Shown here: positions 19,400-30,863 of the stretch, in pieces
How positions within the stretch are numbered: position 1 is the first letter of the stretch
Layout: each line of letters opens with the position of its first letter
Source of the DNA: Schizochytrium sp. TIO01
Lineage: Eukaryota > Sar > Bigyra > Thraustochytrida > Thraustochytriidae
Direction of reading: 5' to 3'
NCBI GenBank assembly: GCA_004764695.1
Contig: SMSO01000031.1
Coordinates: forward strand, 3,767,048-3,831,047
Length of the DNA: 64,000 nt
Position numbers and translations under genes: made by a program
The notes under the pieces: generated by a model
The model's database searches: none
Seen by the model: the letters and a program-made list of their open reading frames with translations, nothing else
Told to the model about the DNA's origin: nothing

Positions 19400-22300
19400 G
19401 ATGGTTCAAAATGTGGGAGAGCAAAAACGCAATGTTGGCGGTGTCAAAGACACGCACGAAGTTTCAGCAACCAGATGATTGGAAATAAGTTACCCTAGTT
19501 CTTTCGCCTCTGATACAATTCCTATTGTAGTCCTATTTGTGCTTGTGCTCTACTTTTTCTTTTTTCGAAGGATTTTTTTTTTTTAAATTGAGTAAAAGCG
19601 AGGTATTACAAACAATCAATCAATTGTAGGTAAGCAGGTAGATAGACAGGTCTACTAATACTATTACTAGTAGTAAGAGTATTAGTGGTAGAAAAAGAAA
19701 GAGAGAGAGAGAAAGAAAGAAACCGAGGGAGGAAGGAAAGCTAACAAGCAAGCAAGCAAGGAAGGAAAAAGACTCAGCAGAGACAGAGAGAGAGAGAGGA
19801 GAAAAGGCCAAGCAAAAAGACTAAAGCAGAAAGGAGAACCAGAAGAGATGACAAGACGTTCCACGCAGACTCCTCTGCAGAGAGAAGGAAGAGGCGCAGC
19901 AGGAGAGCTAGCTTCGCCAAATCACTTGTGGGAGGAGGTCCAAACGCCAAAGACAGGGCCAAGAAGCTGTCCCAGTTCCCTCCCAGCTCCAAATAACGCT
20001 ACCTAGCCAGCTAATTTGCTTGCTTGCTAGCAGTAGATAGATGGCCAGATCTTGCACTCTAAATCGCTTCTCTCTCCTCGCTGTCCTTCTCTTTGACTCT
20101 TATCTGGGAATATCTCTCGCTCCTCGCGATTATCTCTTGCGTTGATCTCGTATCCCTCGTAGTTGCTGCTCTTTATCACTCTTAGAAGACGGAGAAAGGT
20201 CGATAAGTCAGCCGTCAGTCAAATGGTCTTCAGTCTGACCCGATGATGATGATGGTGCTGCCGGTTCTCGCCAGAGGCCTTGCCAGACGTACTACTACGA
20301 AGAGAGCGCGATAGACGTGCACCAGAGGGTCTCAAGGGAGCGCAAGCAGGGGCTCTACTCACTGTTGAAGACGCAAGGGCTGGCGCAAGACAGACGTCCG
20401 CGATCTCACGCGTTTTGGGTTGAGTTGCAGGTTTGAAAAACTTTTGTTGTTCGTGTTGCATCAGTCTCAGAAGAAAAAAAAAAAACAGCATCAACAACAA
20501 CACACACAAAACAAGAACAAGAACAATAATAAAAGAACTACTAAAATAAGAACTATTAGAAGATGCTTAGTTGTAGTTAGGCATCATATATCATGAAACT
20601 TCGAATACCATGAAAGGTAGCTCTTAGTAGATGCATAACTACTGCTATCCAGCATACCTAGGTAAAGACATGTATCTACCTGAGCTCAGGGATTGATAGG
20701 AGTACCTACTAGCCTTCACTAGTGAGAGTGTAACCTACTAGTAGTTATCAATAGCTAGTTACTATTATCTAATACTATCTACCTCCTTATAGTAAGTTGA
20801 AGAACAAAAAACTCATAGTGCGAACTATAGCCCTACTAGTAGGTAATACCATCGTTAGTACTCCTGTCTACCTTGTACCTCAGGCTAGTCAGTATTATTA
20901 GTACACTTCATATATAATGTAGTACTACTAACAGATCCAGGTAGTGATAGTCTGAACCTACACTACGCCTAGAACAGAGGACTCCTATTCGTGCCTACCA
21001 GCGTGTTGTCTAATATTGACCTGTAACATATCTTTTTTTGTTATTTTATCGTACTGTGCGTTGAGAAAGTTAAATTTATCGTAGATATAACACCTATGCT
21101 ATACAAAAGACAGAACATCGAGAAAGTGAATCATCAAGTACAAGAACTTGAGGGAGGTTTCTGAGTTTTTTTATGAGTGAGATTATTGGTGCCAACTAGG
21201 ATTGAAATCGTAAAATAGAATAAGCCTCACGTGCAATTTGCGAGCTAGAAAAGTACGGATTTCGGAGATATCAACGTCTCACAAATGCGCCTTGCTCCTT
21301 TAAAGATATTATCTGTTTGTATATAGACTCAACAGTTTTCAAAAGCAAGTTTACAACAGCCTCCAGATGCTAATATAAATAGACCCCTTTGTGGTATTTC
21401 CTTACATATTGCGAGGGAGTATTAGTAAAATGGTCGCCAAAACATCGAGCTCAAAATTATTGTTCGGGATGATCGAATACTGGTTTGACTTTAAAAAAAA
21501 CTAGGTATACACCACGCAATAAAAAATTAGCAACATAATGATTAACCCTTAATCACTATGCCCTTTGCGACTCTCCCCTTCTGATGCAGCATACTTCTTT
21601 CACTACCTGGCAAAGCGGGATCAGCACGTGCAAAAGCTCCGTTCTCCCTTAACGAATTTTAGGAACAACTAAAGGAGAGGACATAATGTGCTGGAAGGTA
21701 TCAAAAACCATGATCGAGAAGCGAAGAATCCTGTTTTTTAATATAGCTTCGAAATGTTTGCAACCATTCTTTCGTCTTCTTCCGGGAGAATACGTTGGTG
21801 GTGTTTGATATCTCGAGAGATTTTCTATGGATGCTTCAACTCAGCTAATTCCTCAGCCATTTGAGTGCTAACTTTATTTCTGAGCTTATTCCCTATGTGA
21901 CCGAGACAAGGAAAGCCAAACTGCTCACAACAGGAGCACTTAGGAAAGATTTATCAGCTTATTCATCAGCTAGAACCTCTCCAAGAGTAAAAGATGTAAG
22001 GAAAGGCTAGAAACCGAAGTATCTACTGACTCGGGACCCTGGCGTTCCCGTAGTGCCCTATGTAAACAGAAACCAGATTTTTAGATCGATGCTAGCCTGG
22101 TTTCATCTGAAAGAAGTCCCATCAATTAGGTCGCGATGCGCGGCTAAAACAATTGCTTGTGACTTGAACAAGCGGAAATTCGGTGCTCGGCAATCTAACT
22201 AGCAACAATCGCATGGTAGAAAGAGTAGTTTAGCCTTTGGCCAGAGCGCGTTGCATCATGTTACTAAAGAGTTAAAAACCATTGACCTATGTACACTCTT

Positions 22301-22598
22301 CGTAGTCAGAGGCCCACTCCGAAAAATCTTTAAACTCGGGTAAAAACTCAAGCTAAAACAATGCACTAATGTTAATTACAGGATGGCCTAAGGACATGCC
22401 TGGGACTAAACTTCGAAAAGGACGTTGATATTTTTCAATATCCAAAATACTCCTCGCGAAAAGGTCTGATCACAGCGACGAACTTGCACTAGACAGTGTG
22501 CGAGTGCGTGCGTGTGCGCGTACTGACGTCCTTGTGTGCTGCGAAGACAGCGAATAGACAGAGGATACCTGCAAGTTCGTAGCTTGTCCAAGATTAAG
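19400..22598. other. Long divergent intergenic region between BET and PPT1 genes
   Basis: About 3.2 kb. It has a purine-rich AG/AAGG tract at about 19680-19830, an (A)11 run at about 20472, and dense CTA/TAG motifs at about 20560-20990. Open frames in the GA tract are low-complexity artefacts. The last 100 bases before the PPT1 ATG carry a GTGCGTGCGTGTGCGCG run at about 22503-22519. No gene is recognised. Confidence 0.45.
19680..19830. repeat. Purine-rich AG/AAGG low-complexity tract
   Basis: The plus strand is almost all A and G, with (GA)n and (GAAG)n and (GCAA)n stretches. It lies about 300 bases upstream of the BET start. Confidence 0.7.
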
Positions 22599-23591
22599 AT
22601 GCTTAGACCTCCTGCCATTCACCATCCCAGCTTTGCTCTGCTGGTTCTTGCCTTCGTCGGTACTCTGGTATGTGTTGCAAAAGGCTCTATAGGCGAACTT
22701 AGGATGACCAATGCGGAAAGTCTTGGTGAAAGATTAGGAGGTGCTATTGACTCTGCAAAATCTCCTCTTGTCTTTGCTCATGGTATGGGTGATTCCTGCT
22801 TCAATCCTGGTATGAAACAGATTACTAAGCTAGCTGGTCAATACGCTGGTGTGTATAGCACATGTATTGCAGAAGGATCAAACCAGCCTGAAGATACTAC
22901 GAATGGTTTTTTCATGAATATGAATAAGCAGGTTGACTACTTTGCTAAGCAAGTCAAAGCAGATGAGAATCTCCAACAAGGATTCTCTGCCGTTGGCTTG
23001 AGCCAAGGTAATTTAGTGATTCGCGGCTATATCGAAAAGTACAACGACCCTCCGGTCATAGGATTCCTCAGCATAAACGGCCCACTTGCTGGCACTGCGA
23101 GTCTACCGAGGTGCAACCCAGATGGCTGGGTTGGCTACCTCTGCAAAAAGGCCACAGATCTGGTCGGCGATGCTGCATATACTTCAGTCATTCAAGAGCA
23201 TGTAGCGCAGGCTAACTTTCTCAAAGTACCAGGGGAAATAGACGCCTATCTGAAAGTAAATCCGTTCTTGCCTTACCTCAACAATGAAATAGAGCACGCT
23301 GATAGCAAGAAATTTAGGGACAACTTTGCAAGTATCTCAAAGCTCGTCCTCGTCAAAGCTGATAGTGATACTATGATTTTCCCGCGTGAGACAGCTTGGT
23401 TTGCTTACTTCGACAACGACCACTTCGGACGTGTTTTGCCTATGAATGAGACGCAGGCCTATACTACGAACGCCTTTGGCTTACGCTCTTTAGCCGAATC
23501 GAACAGAATAGTGTTTCGTTCTTCTCCTGGTGACCATCTCGATTTCTCTTTGCGCGATCTTCAGGCCTGGCTGAAGGACCTCTACGAATAA
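22599..23591 (+). CDS. PPT1: Palmitoyl-protein thioesterase
   Basis: 330 residues from the ATG at 22599; the frame is open upstream but lacks an ATG. A signal peptide occupies about 10-28 (PSFALLVLAFVGTLVCVAKG). The alpha/beta-hydrolase core follows: VFAHGMGDSC (about 58-67, as in PPT1), nucleophile Ser135 in GLSQGN, Asp in VKADSDTMIFP (about 258), and His in SSPGDHLDF near residue 315. Length and motif order match PPT1 (about 306 residues). The enzyme removes fatty acyl groups from cysteine during lysosomal breakdown of S-acylated proteins. A likely N-glycosylation sequon is NET near 287. Confidence 0.93.
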   Translation: MLRPPAIHHPSFALLVLAFVGTLVCVAKGSIGELRMTNAESLGERLGGAIDSAKSPLVFAHGMGDSCFNPGMKQITKLAGQYAGVYSTCIAEGSNQPEDTTNGFFMNMNKQVDYFAKQVKADENLQQGFSAVGLSQGNLVIRGYIEKYNDPPVIGFLSINGPLAGTASLPRCNPDGWVGYLCKKATDLVGDAAYTSVIQEHVAQANFLKVPGEIDAYLKVNPFLPYLNNEIEHADSKKFRDNFASISKLVLVKADSDTMIFPRETAWFAYFDNDHFGRVLPMNETQAYTTNAFGLRSLAESNRIVFRSSPGDHLDFSLRDLQAWLKDLYE

Positions 23592-24681
23592 ACTACTGTT
23601 ATAAACTTATCGTAGCTTGGCAAGATCGGGTATACTTGAGACGAAGCGCGTCGGTCTTCTACTGGTGAGTAGAGGATATTTTCGATCTGTCAAGGCCAGA
23701 GACGCTCACTTAAGATCGTAAACATATGAACCCAGGATCTACTACCTCTTTGCGGCCTGGACAGCTGCGAATAATTGATTTATTGATTACATTTTTCTGT
23801 TTGGATGCATGCGTTCTTAGTACTCGAATGAATCCACCCAACATCGTTTTATTACCCAGATCTTAGATGTCTCAGATAAACTTTCGTCTTTTAGCAGGGG
23901 TTACGAGGAATCAAATCGAACGACAGCCTTGATTTGCGCACAGCCTAAAGCTAGCCACACCTGATTGTATCAATGAAACTTGACCTTGTGTCGACATAAA
24001 TAACGAAATACCTAGGAAGGAATTTGATTCCAGTAAACCTCTCTCCATTGTTGTAGGGAAATGAGGAAGCGGAAACAAGTGGGCGCGACAAAAAGTGAGC
24101 GAACAAGCTGCCATTTAGCTGTTTTCAAAGCAAGTAGCATAGTTGCAGGATATCTGTTATGCAGAAATTGGTCGGGCCAGCTTTGAGTTTCTCATTCTTT
24201 CTCAAATATTTCAAGAATTTTACTACAAGTAATAATTCAAAGGCAAAACATGTAGAATTTCCATGATCTATAAAGCTCAAGCGCATTTGATTTCTCGTAT
24301 AAACATCGATTATCTATGTATCACGGCCTCTTCTACTAGGGGTGTGGATCAGAAAGAAACAAATAGACCCGCTATGCTTAGAGGAAGTGTAATACTGCCC
24401 GCATTCTATTTTAACAACAGACCTATCAAGATTCATAGAATCAGATAGAGGTTTTCAGCATATACATACACATTTTTAAAGTCAGTATCATGAGGCAGTT
24501 AAAGGCGATAGATATCACACAGCTGAGAGACCCCGAGATCAACCAAAAGCGTGTGTTTCCATCTTTTGCTACTACTTACTTGTATTGGACACCAGGCCAG
24601 GCCCTCCATCCATTGAAAAGCGTGAAGGATACATTGAAGATCAAGAAAGTCAGCGTCTGTCTAAGCACTTGCACTTGGACT

Positions 24682-24740
24682 ACTCGAATGACTCGAATGA
24701 CTCGAATGACTCGAATGACTCGAATGACTCGAATGACTCG
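24682..24740. repeat. 9-bp tandem repeat ACTCGAATG, about 6.5 copies
   Basis: Near-perfect head-to-tail copies of ACTCGAATG. Every unit boundary creates TGACTCG, close to the bZIP (AP-1/Gcn4) core TGACTCA. Confidence 0.9.
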
Positions 24741-26031
24741 TGTCCCGTACGCAAAAGAGCATGCGAGCCACCGAAGGGCCCTTGAGGGACGCTCGCGCCA
24801 AGCTTAGCATTCGTGCGCCAACTGCTGCTACTTTGCTCCTTTATGACTCAGGAGCGCGAACTCTCCACTTTCGCAATGCGGAGCCACATCTGTCTGTCAG
24901 CAGCTTACGCGAGGAGTCTCCTGTGGCCCACATTTGGCCCAAGCACAAGTCCATGGATCACCCGCCAGCCAGACTCCTTAGAGCCTTCGAGTTCGTCGTA
25001 CAACCTCTCCTTTCTGCACCAAAGTCCTTGGCGGTTTTCGCTGATCTTGGAGATATCTTGCGCGTTTCTGCAGCTCGTAATTCCTTTCGAGTCGAGGCTG
25101 CAGTCGATTGATGGCGATTCGAACTCAACTTGAATGCCTCGCACCCAATAATTGGCGCGGCGCAGCCCAATGTATGTAGAGTTCACTCTCAGAGCTAGTC
25201 CACTATAAGCGGGATCGACATTTGGTCTGCAGCCTTGAGCTGAGCTGAGGTTCGAAGCCCTTTCTCTCCCTTTCTAAGCTGTTCGCGACCGATGGATCGA
25301 GCCAGTTTCACATCATTCGATGGCGACACTCCCTCCTTCGATCGTCCAGGTAGGTCCTCCTCTCTTCCAAAGCTCTGGGGTTCATGCAGACAGACAGAGA
25401 GACAGAGAGAGACCTGCTGCCGCGTAAGGACCTTCTTTGGAGCGAGCTGTTGGCGCGAGTCTCGAGGCCCTCGCGATATCGCCCCGAGACTTACTGATTG
25501 GCGCTCGACGGCGCTGTCTGCAGCACTGTCTGCAGCATCGCCAACGAGGAAGGAAGGCCGTCGCCGGCCAGCCAGCCAGCCAGCCAGTAGTGGGCCTTTC
25601 CTGGCCGCCTGCTCGTAACCACTAGCCCTCGCTTACGCAGGGCTGGGATCGCAGCCACCTCAGAGAGACACGGAACTCGTGATCTTTGCCAAGAGGGCGC
25701 AATCTTGCAGGACCAAAGGCGCGCGATCTTTGCAATCGACTTGTATCTGCGGGGAGACGGATGGCAGCCGTCGAGAGGAAACTCGTAATTTCAGGCCAGT
25801 ATCGATGCAGTCGCAGGCCTGCTGAAGACGTTCTTCTGAAGACGTTCTGCTTGAGACGTTCTGCTTCAGGACATGGGTCTGTCTATGGCTCTTGGCTTAC
25901 AGGGGATCTGGTGACCCCCGGCGAGAGGGCGGGAGGGAGGGATGGCGTCCTCCAAGTCTGGATGAATGAACGCTCTGCCCACGTTCAAGCCCATTCATTT
26001 GCTTTTCGCAGCGTTGCCAGAGCTGCTTCTA

Positions 26032-26058
26032 CTGCTGCTGCTGCTGCTGCTGCTGCTT
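26032..26058. repeat. (CTG)n microsatellite, 9 units
   Basis: Uninterrupted CTG trinucleotides, not inside a supported gene. Confidence 0.85.
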
Positions 26059-26180
26059 ATGGACAGGTGAGCAGCAGAGAGGCGCTGCGCATAGGTTAGG
26101 CTTCGTTTGCGACGATGATGCCGCCGCCTGAGTCTGCCACGGACGGGCGCAGCACTTGAGAGATTCAATGCAATGTAATT

Positions 26181-26301
26181 CAAGGCAAGGCAAGGCAAGG
26201 CAAGGCAAGGCAAGGCAAGCAAGACAAGACAAGGCAAGACAAGACAAGACAAGACAAGACAAGACAAGACAAGACAAGGCAAGGCAAGGCAAGGCAAGGC
26301 A
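26181..26301. repeat. (CAAGG)n / (CAAGA)n pentanucleotide array
   Basis: About 24 pentamers. CAAGG units flank a central block of CAAGA units, making a nested, nearly symmetrical pattern that suggests expansion of a variant unit within an older array. Confidence 0.9.
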
Positions 26302-26513
26302 GTCCGCCTTACGCGGGATCCAGGCCCTGCATGCCTCCTTGTCTCGTGACGGCGGTGCAGGATCCTGCAGCTCCGCCGAGGCAGAGCCGTCTCTGAGGGA
26401 GTCGGTGTTTTCCTTGTGCTCGGGAACTCGCGTGTTCAGGCAGGCGAGCAAGCAAGTGGCAGCCGCTCTTCGGGTTCGTGCGCATCTCGGGTTCTCGAGA
26501 TGGTCTTCGCGGA

Positions 26514-26548
26514 AAGCAAGCAAGCAGGCAAGCAAGCAAGCAGGCAAG
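26514..26548. repeat. (AAGC)n with AGGC variants
   Basis: Tetranucleotide repeat of about 8 units (AAGCAAGCAGGC pattern). Confidence 0.75.
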
Positions 26549-26678
26549 CGCGGCATGAAGATCCGCGACGCTTGGAGAGGAGAGGCGAGGCGAGCCAGCC
26601 CGACCTGCGCTATACGGGGCGGCGCATGACCTCGGGACACACCTCCGTACTTACTTCGGGGACCAGGTCAGATGGCAG

Positions 26679-26733
26679 TGCGTTGCGTTGCATTGCGTTG
26701 CGTTGCGTTGCGTTGCGTTGCGTTGCGTTGCGT
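26679..26733. repeat. (GCGTT)n pentanucleotide array
   Basis: Eleven units of GCGTT with one GCATT variant near the start. Confidence 0.88.
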
Positions 26734-26904
26734 CTGTTGGGAGTGATGAATGCTCCAATCGAGCTAAGCGCTGGAGAGATCGAGCCTGAGGAGGTCATTG
26801 GGGCATGCATTCTGTGTCGATGTGTGGCTGGGAATTAGAGTGAAGCAGCAAAGCTTTCGCTGTTGCCACTGAAAGCGGCCTTCGAGTGAGGATGGGGTGA
26901 TAGC

Positions 26905-26923
26905 AGCTAGCTAGCTAGCTAGC
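26905..26923. repeat. (AGCT)n self-complementary tetranucleotide repeat
   Basis: About 4.5 units of AGCT, which is palindromic and able to form a cruciform. Confidence 0.8.
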
Positions 26924-28252
26924 GAGGTCAGCGATCAGTCGCGCATCGACCAGGCCGCTTGCTGCATCCCAGGCCTGTTCGCTTTCTTCGCTACCGACTA
27001 CTTAGCTAGCACAGGTCCTGACGGAAGACTCGTGCTTCTCATTTCAATTGAAACACCCAACAAGTGGACGATTGAAGATTCGCACGCCGATCTTTGCGAC
27101 GTTGGCTCAAGTGCAGAGGAACTAACGCACTCAAATGCATGCATACATACCTGCATACAATGCATACAATGCACATAGACACCGACCGTCATCGGCCGTG
27201 CCAACTCGCGCGCATCTAAACGACTGCAACGCGCGTACGTTCACATGCTCGCGCGCACGCACGTCTGTCAGTGTGGTCAAGGCTTCGAGTTCACGGGGTT
27301 ATTTATATATGGAGAGCGAGCGAGCGAGCTAGCTAGCTCTGAGGTGAATGCCATAGAAGGGAACTCCGGAGAAGCCCATGCTGGGCTTTGCGTCAAGCTG
27401 TCCGTGACACGTAAGCGCACAGGATGCAACTTCGAGTACTTGATGACACATTTACGCACAAACATATTTCAAGTTGAAAAAAAGGGAAGGCGAGGCCGAA
27501 GCAAATGTTGAGATTTAATTTTCGAGCTATTTGGAAGGGAGCACAAGAGCAAGTGACAAGGCTGTTTGCTTGGGTTCCTCGTATGATAATGATGGAAGGG
27601 GAATACTGAAGTAAAGATTGAGGGAGGGGGGGGGGCGACAATCCTGCGCCACACCTTTCGACGCATCTATATCAAGCGAACCTCAGAACATAGTTTATTT
27701 TTATTTTTTTAAAGAAGAAAGGCCACTTTACCTGGCTGTTTGTCCAAAGCTCTGGAAGAAGAACCCTGGAAGCAGCAGACCGGAAATGGCCTCTATCATT
27801 TCAACTTTGACACTTCAAACTAAGTTTCTCAAAACTATCTGCAATACTACGCAAGCTCCTCTTTGTATCCTTTCCGCCCTTTTCACAGTGTCCATTTGTA
27901 GAATCATCCACCGCTCAGCTGTCTAAGCTGGTCTTCGTCACCCATCGTCTTCTCTTTGGGGCGTATCACCCAGACCCTGCTCAAGAAACCTTCACAAAGG
28001 GACTCAATTCTTGCCGCGCCATTTCCATCCTCTCTACGGAGACCTTCATTGATCATAAACCCATTCCTCAGTCCATCGAGTGAAGCTTTCGTTCATTTAA
28101 CTTGCCTCATTGTCGCTGGAAAGAGTTTTCAAGAACGGCATTGTCTTTCCTCCGCGGCATACTGTCTATGCTGGAGGGCGCGTAGGAGGGGCAAGGTAAG
28201 CAGTGACCAGCCTCCAGTGACTGAAGCTCCTCCGATCAACATCAAGTTTGGC

Positions 28253-28607
28253 TTAAGCCCACGCGAAAGATCGCCTTTGCTCTCCAAGCTTGCGCACGGA
28301 ACGCATAAAGCCTGAAACTTTCTTTCTCTGAGACGCGTGCGCATTAAGAGAACTTCGTAAAGCCACGCCGCGGCTCTTTATTGCATCGCGCTTCAGATAA
28401 TTGTTTAGAGCTTCCTGAGCTGTTTCGAGAGGTACACTCGCAGAACTGAAGAGATAACTACCCATATTAGTCAAAAGGTACCAAGTCATTACTGCGGGGG
28501 TTCTGAGGGTTGTTTTGCGATAAACCTGGAAGGGAGGAAGGAGATTCCAATTATCAAGCATTAACAAACAGCCAAACAAATATTGGCTTGCTTGTGTCTG
28601 TTGGCAT
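28253..28607 (-). CDS. Small two-exon gene, about 100-residue protein of unknown function
   Basis: Exon 1 runs from an ATG at 28607 to 28578 (MPTDTSKPIF). A 52-nt intron (28526-28577) with a strong pyrimidine tract and TTCCAG acceptor follows. Exon 2 (28525-28253) continues in phase: VYRKTTLRTPAVMTWYLL, then NMGSYLFSSASVPLETAQ, ending in a basic tail (RKKVSGF, RKLGEQRR) and TAA. One short hydrophobic stretch at about 20-40 could be a membrane segment. Both exons are protein-like and the splice phase matches, but I recognise no family. Confidence 0.5.
28526..28577 (-). other. Probable 52-nt intron
   Basis: On the minus strand it starts GTTTGG and ends CTCCTTCCTCCCTTCCAG, an ideal pyrimidine tract and acceptor. 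A TTAATGC or TTGATAA motif could serve as branch site. Phase 0 on both sides. Confidence 0.6.
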
Positions 28608-29173
28608 TTGTCTGATCTATTATCAGGAAGGACTCTGAAGCTAGGCCACGATAAACTTGCTGGTTTCCTGCTCTTTGATAGTGTCTCTTTGTACTTAGGG
28701 CTCTGGATTCCCTGAATCTCTTTCTTTACCTTCCTCCTCTGCCCATCTTCTCTTCACTAGCCGCGATTTAAAAAGAGAGTACTTTGGATAAGAGGACAGG
28801 CAAAACCCTATCACAAGTAGCCTGGGCCTTGCAGGTGTGCTTACCTTGCGCAGCGAGTTATTCACTGTGTGATACTGTAAATAATAAGCTAAGAGAGAGG
28901 CTAACTAAACAATACTTGAAGTTGAGCTAAGGGAAACAACTTCGAAAGATTTGAGCTTGGAGCTCATATAGTTTCGATTCTGCTTCCTAACACTCTTTGA
29001 TTCACGAGCTTGAGCAAAAAGATCAAAAGAAGTGTTCTTGAAGTTAACTAAAACTACAGATAGTATCGAAAGATTATTTCGAACGGCGATAGCGACCTGT
29101 GTGCTAGCGTGGAGCAGAACCAACCGCAATCGCCGTCAGAGAAATTCAAAATTGGAATTTGAATTTCCTTAAC
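28608..29173. other. Divergent intergenic region
   Basis: About 570 bases between the small spliced gene (-) and the PSP1 gene (+). It has a pyrimidine-rich stretch at about 28710-28760. No gene is recognised. Confidence 0.45.
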
Positions 29174-30863
29174 ATGAATAAGGAAGAGACCCAAGCGATT
29201 GAATCCTTGGCTCTTCCCAACATAGCAACAGAGTGTACAACAAAGAATGTAAATCTGGAGTGCTATGACTTTGTACATGATACCATGTGGAAGGACTGGG
29301 AGGCAGAGGTTATGAACCTAACGTTGTCTACTAAAGAACTTGGTAGAAGACTTGTTAAGGATATGAATCTTCCCCCGCCGTATGGTAAGGACAACAAGTC
29401 GAGTGTCTTGGAACAGAGTCCAGCTTTCACTTACATGGCTCATCCAGAAGTTCACGGAGAATCCATCGATACTCTCCTCCCTAGGATCCAAGAGGATTTG
29501 AAGCAGACATGCTTTGACTATGATCGACATTCTTACTTTGTAACAGCTAAAGAACGCTGGGATAATACTGAAATTGCAGCACCAAGTAATGATGAATTTC
29601 TCTGCGGTAAGCTTGCCCTTTACTATCCAGAGTCAATCCAGCAAAGTTACAAAGCTATGCATGAAGCCCAATCATATGCTATGCATCGAATCGACCAAGT
29701 CCAAGCTCTGGATGCTACTGAAGGCGATTGGAGCTGCCCATGGAAAACTGCGAGCGAAGGTGGAGTCATTCGCAATACCTCTGAACTGCTTGGGATTCAG
29801 CATCAGGAAGATGAAAGCTCTGCATCGCTGAAAGCCAAACGTCAAGTGTTTTTTGATAAGCTGGCCCCAGGGGCAGGAAGGCGACCCGTGTTTTCTCCAT
29901 GCTACACGCATGACACCTCACCTCCTACAACTGCTGCCACGGAGGTTTATAAAGGGAAAAATCTTAACGCAATCTACCCAGGTTAACTTCGAGGCCATAA
30001 TTGACAGAGCAGGTTGGGGAGATAGCGGTGCGAGTGATGATATATCTCAAAGCAAACATATTTCACCCTCTAATGCGTCCATACGCCATCCGAACCCATG
30101 GAGTATTTCACAGGCTTATGTTTACGAGGGAGCAAAGGTTTTACCCAGGAGGCACGGCGCATGCCGAACTTACCTCGAGGGTGAAATTGTGCGGATTGAA
30201 CGAGACTGCAATGGTGGATTTGGAATTATTGAAATCCGTAATCCATTTACTCACGCAGGTGCAGAGGCTCATGAGCACGACCCCCAGATTCCTGATTCAA
30301 GCCGAGAGGTTGTTCTCATGCATGTTGAATTTCGGAATGGTCGGATAGGACTATTTCAAGCACCAGCTTGGTGTGAGGAAGACCCAGAAGTACATCTGCT
30401 GGACGCTTTTGAGAACTTTAACGATGCCGGGGAGGAACTTTACGTAGTCATTTCAATGGATCGTGGTCTTGATTTGGGGAAGATTGTTAATATTCGAAAC
30501 TTCGAGCTTACAGAAGGGTTCCCCAAAGCTCCTTACATGCCTGTGGTACGCCTTGCTTTGCCTAGCGACTTGGAAGAGTTGCGCATGTGCCGAAAATATG
30601 AGGCAGAAATTTTTAACATGTGCACAGAATCCTTGCAAAGTAAAGCCATGAAAAAAGTTGCTAAGACGCTACGCGTTGTAGACGTTGAATTACAGCTTGA
30701 CTTTCAGAGACTGATCGTTTTCGTTGAATGCACTCGAAAGACGGATTGGAACAAATTTAGTCCGACAATCTTTAAAAAGGTGGAGAAAATCTACAAAAAG
30801 ACACCACGGGTGTGGTTCCAAAGACGTGATGTGGAAAGTTTCTCTACTCGTATTCTTGACTAA
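29174..30863 (+). CDS. PSP1 C-terminal domain protein
   Basis: The ATG at 29174 (MNKEETQ) opens a frame to a TAA at 29984-29986; a second frame, open across the junction, continues to TAA at 30861-30863. The two join either by removing a 37-nt GTTTAT...CTTAAC...CCCAG segment (29945-29981, phase 0) or by dropping one A from the run at about 29957-29961. The product is about 550-562 residues. The C-terminal ~100 residues match the PSP1 domain: ALPSDLEELRMCRKYEAEIF, then LRVVDVELQLDFQRLIVFVE, with RKTDWNKF and a final WFQRRD. PSP1-domain proteins occur in bacteria, trypanosomatids and fungi, where some are linked to RNA-related or polymerase-suppressor functions; the role here is unknown. The N-terminal half is acidic and low in recognisable motifs. 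Confidence 0.82.
29945..29981 (+). other. Candidate 37-nt intron in the PSP1 gene
   Basis: GTTTAT donor after GAG, CTTAAC branch-like motif, CTACCCAG acceptor, phase 0 both sides (E|V). The alternative is a one-base indel in the A run inside this segment. Confidence 0.4.

Larger units (their letters stand above)
23592..28252. other. Gene-poor region with GC-richer centre and tandem repeats
   Basis: About 4.7 kb without a recognisable gene. From about 24750 to 27400 the DNA is visibly richer in G+C than its surroundings and is packed with simple repeats listed separately. Overlapping open frames occur on both strands here because of composition and repeats, and none has a family motif. Its 3' part lies downstream of the small spliced gene at 28253. 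Confidence 0.5.

Noticed and set aside
25220-25270. Possible tRNA T-loop (GGTTCGAAGCC)
   Set aside because: The flanking bases do not form a T stem or an acceptor stem; no anticodon arm found.
26679-26733. Interstitial telomere repeat
   Set aside because: The unit GCGTT does not match TTAGGG or TTTAGGG types and the array is short.
25995-26838. Long overlapping frames with Cys-Leu-Pro or Gln-Gly-Lys repeats
   Set aside because: They arise from pentanucleotide arrays and GC-rich composition.
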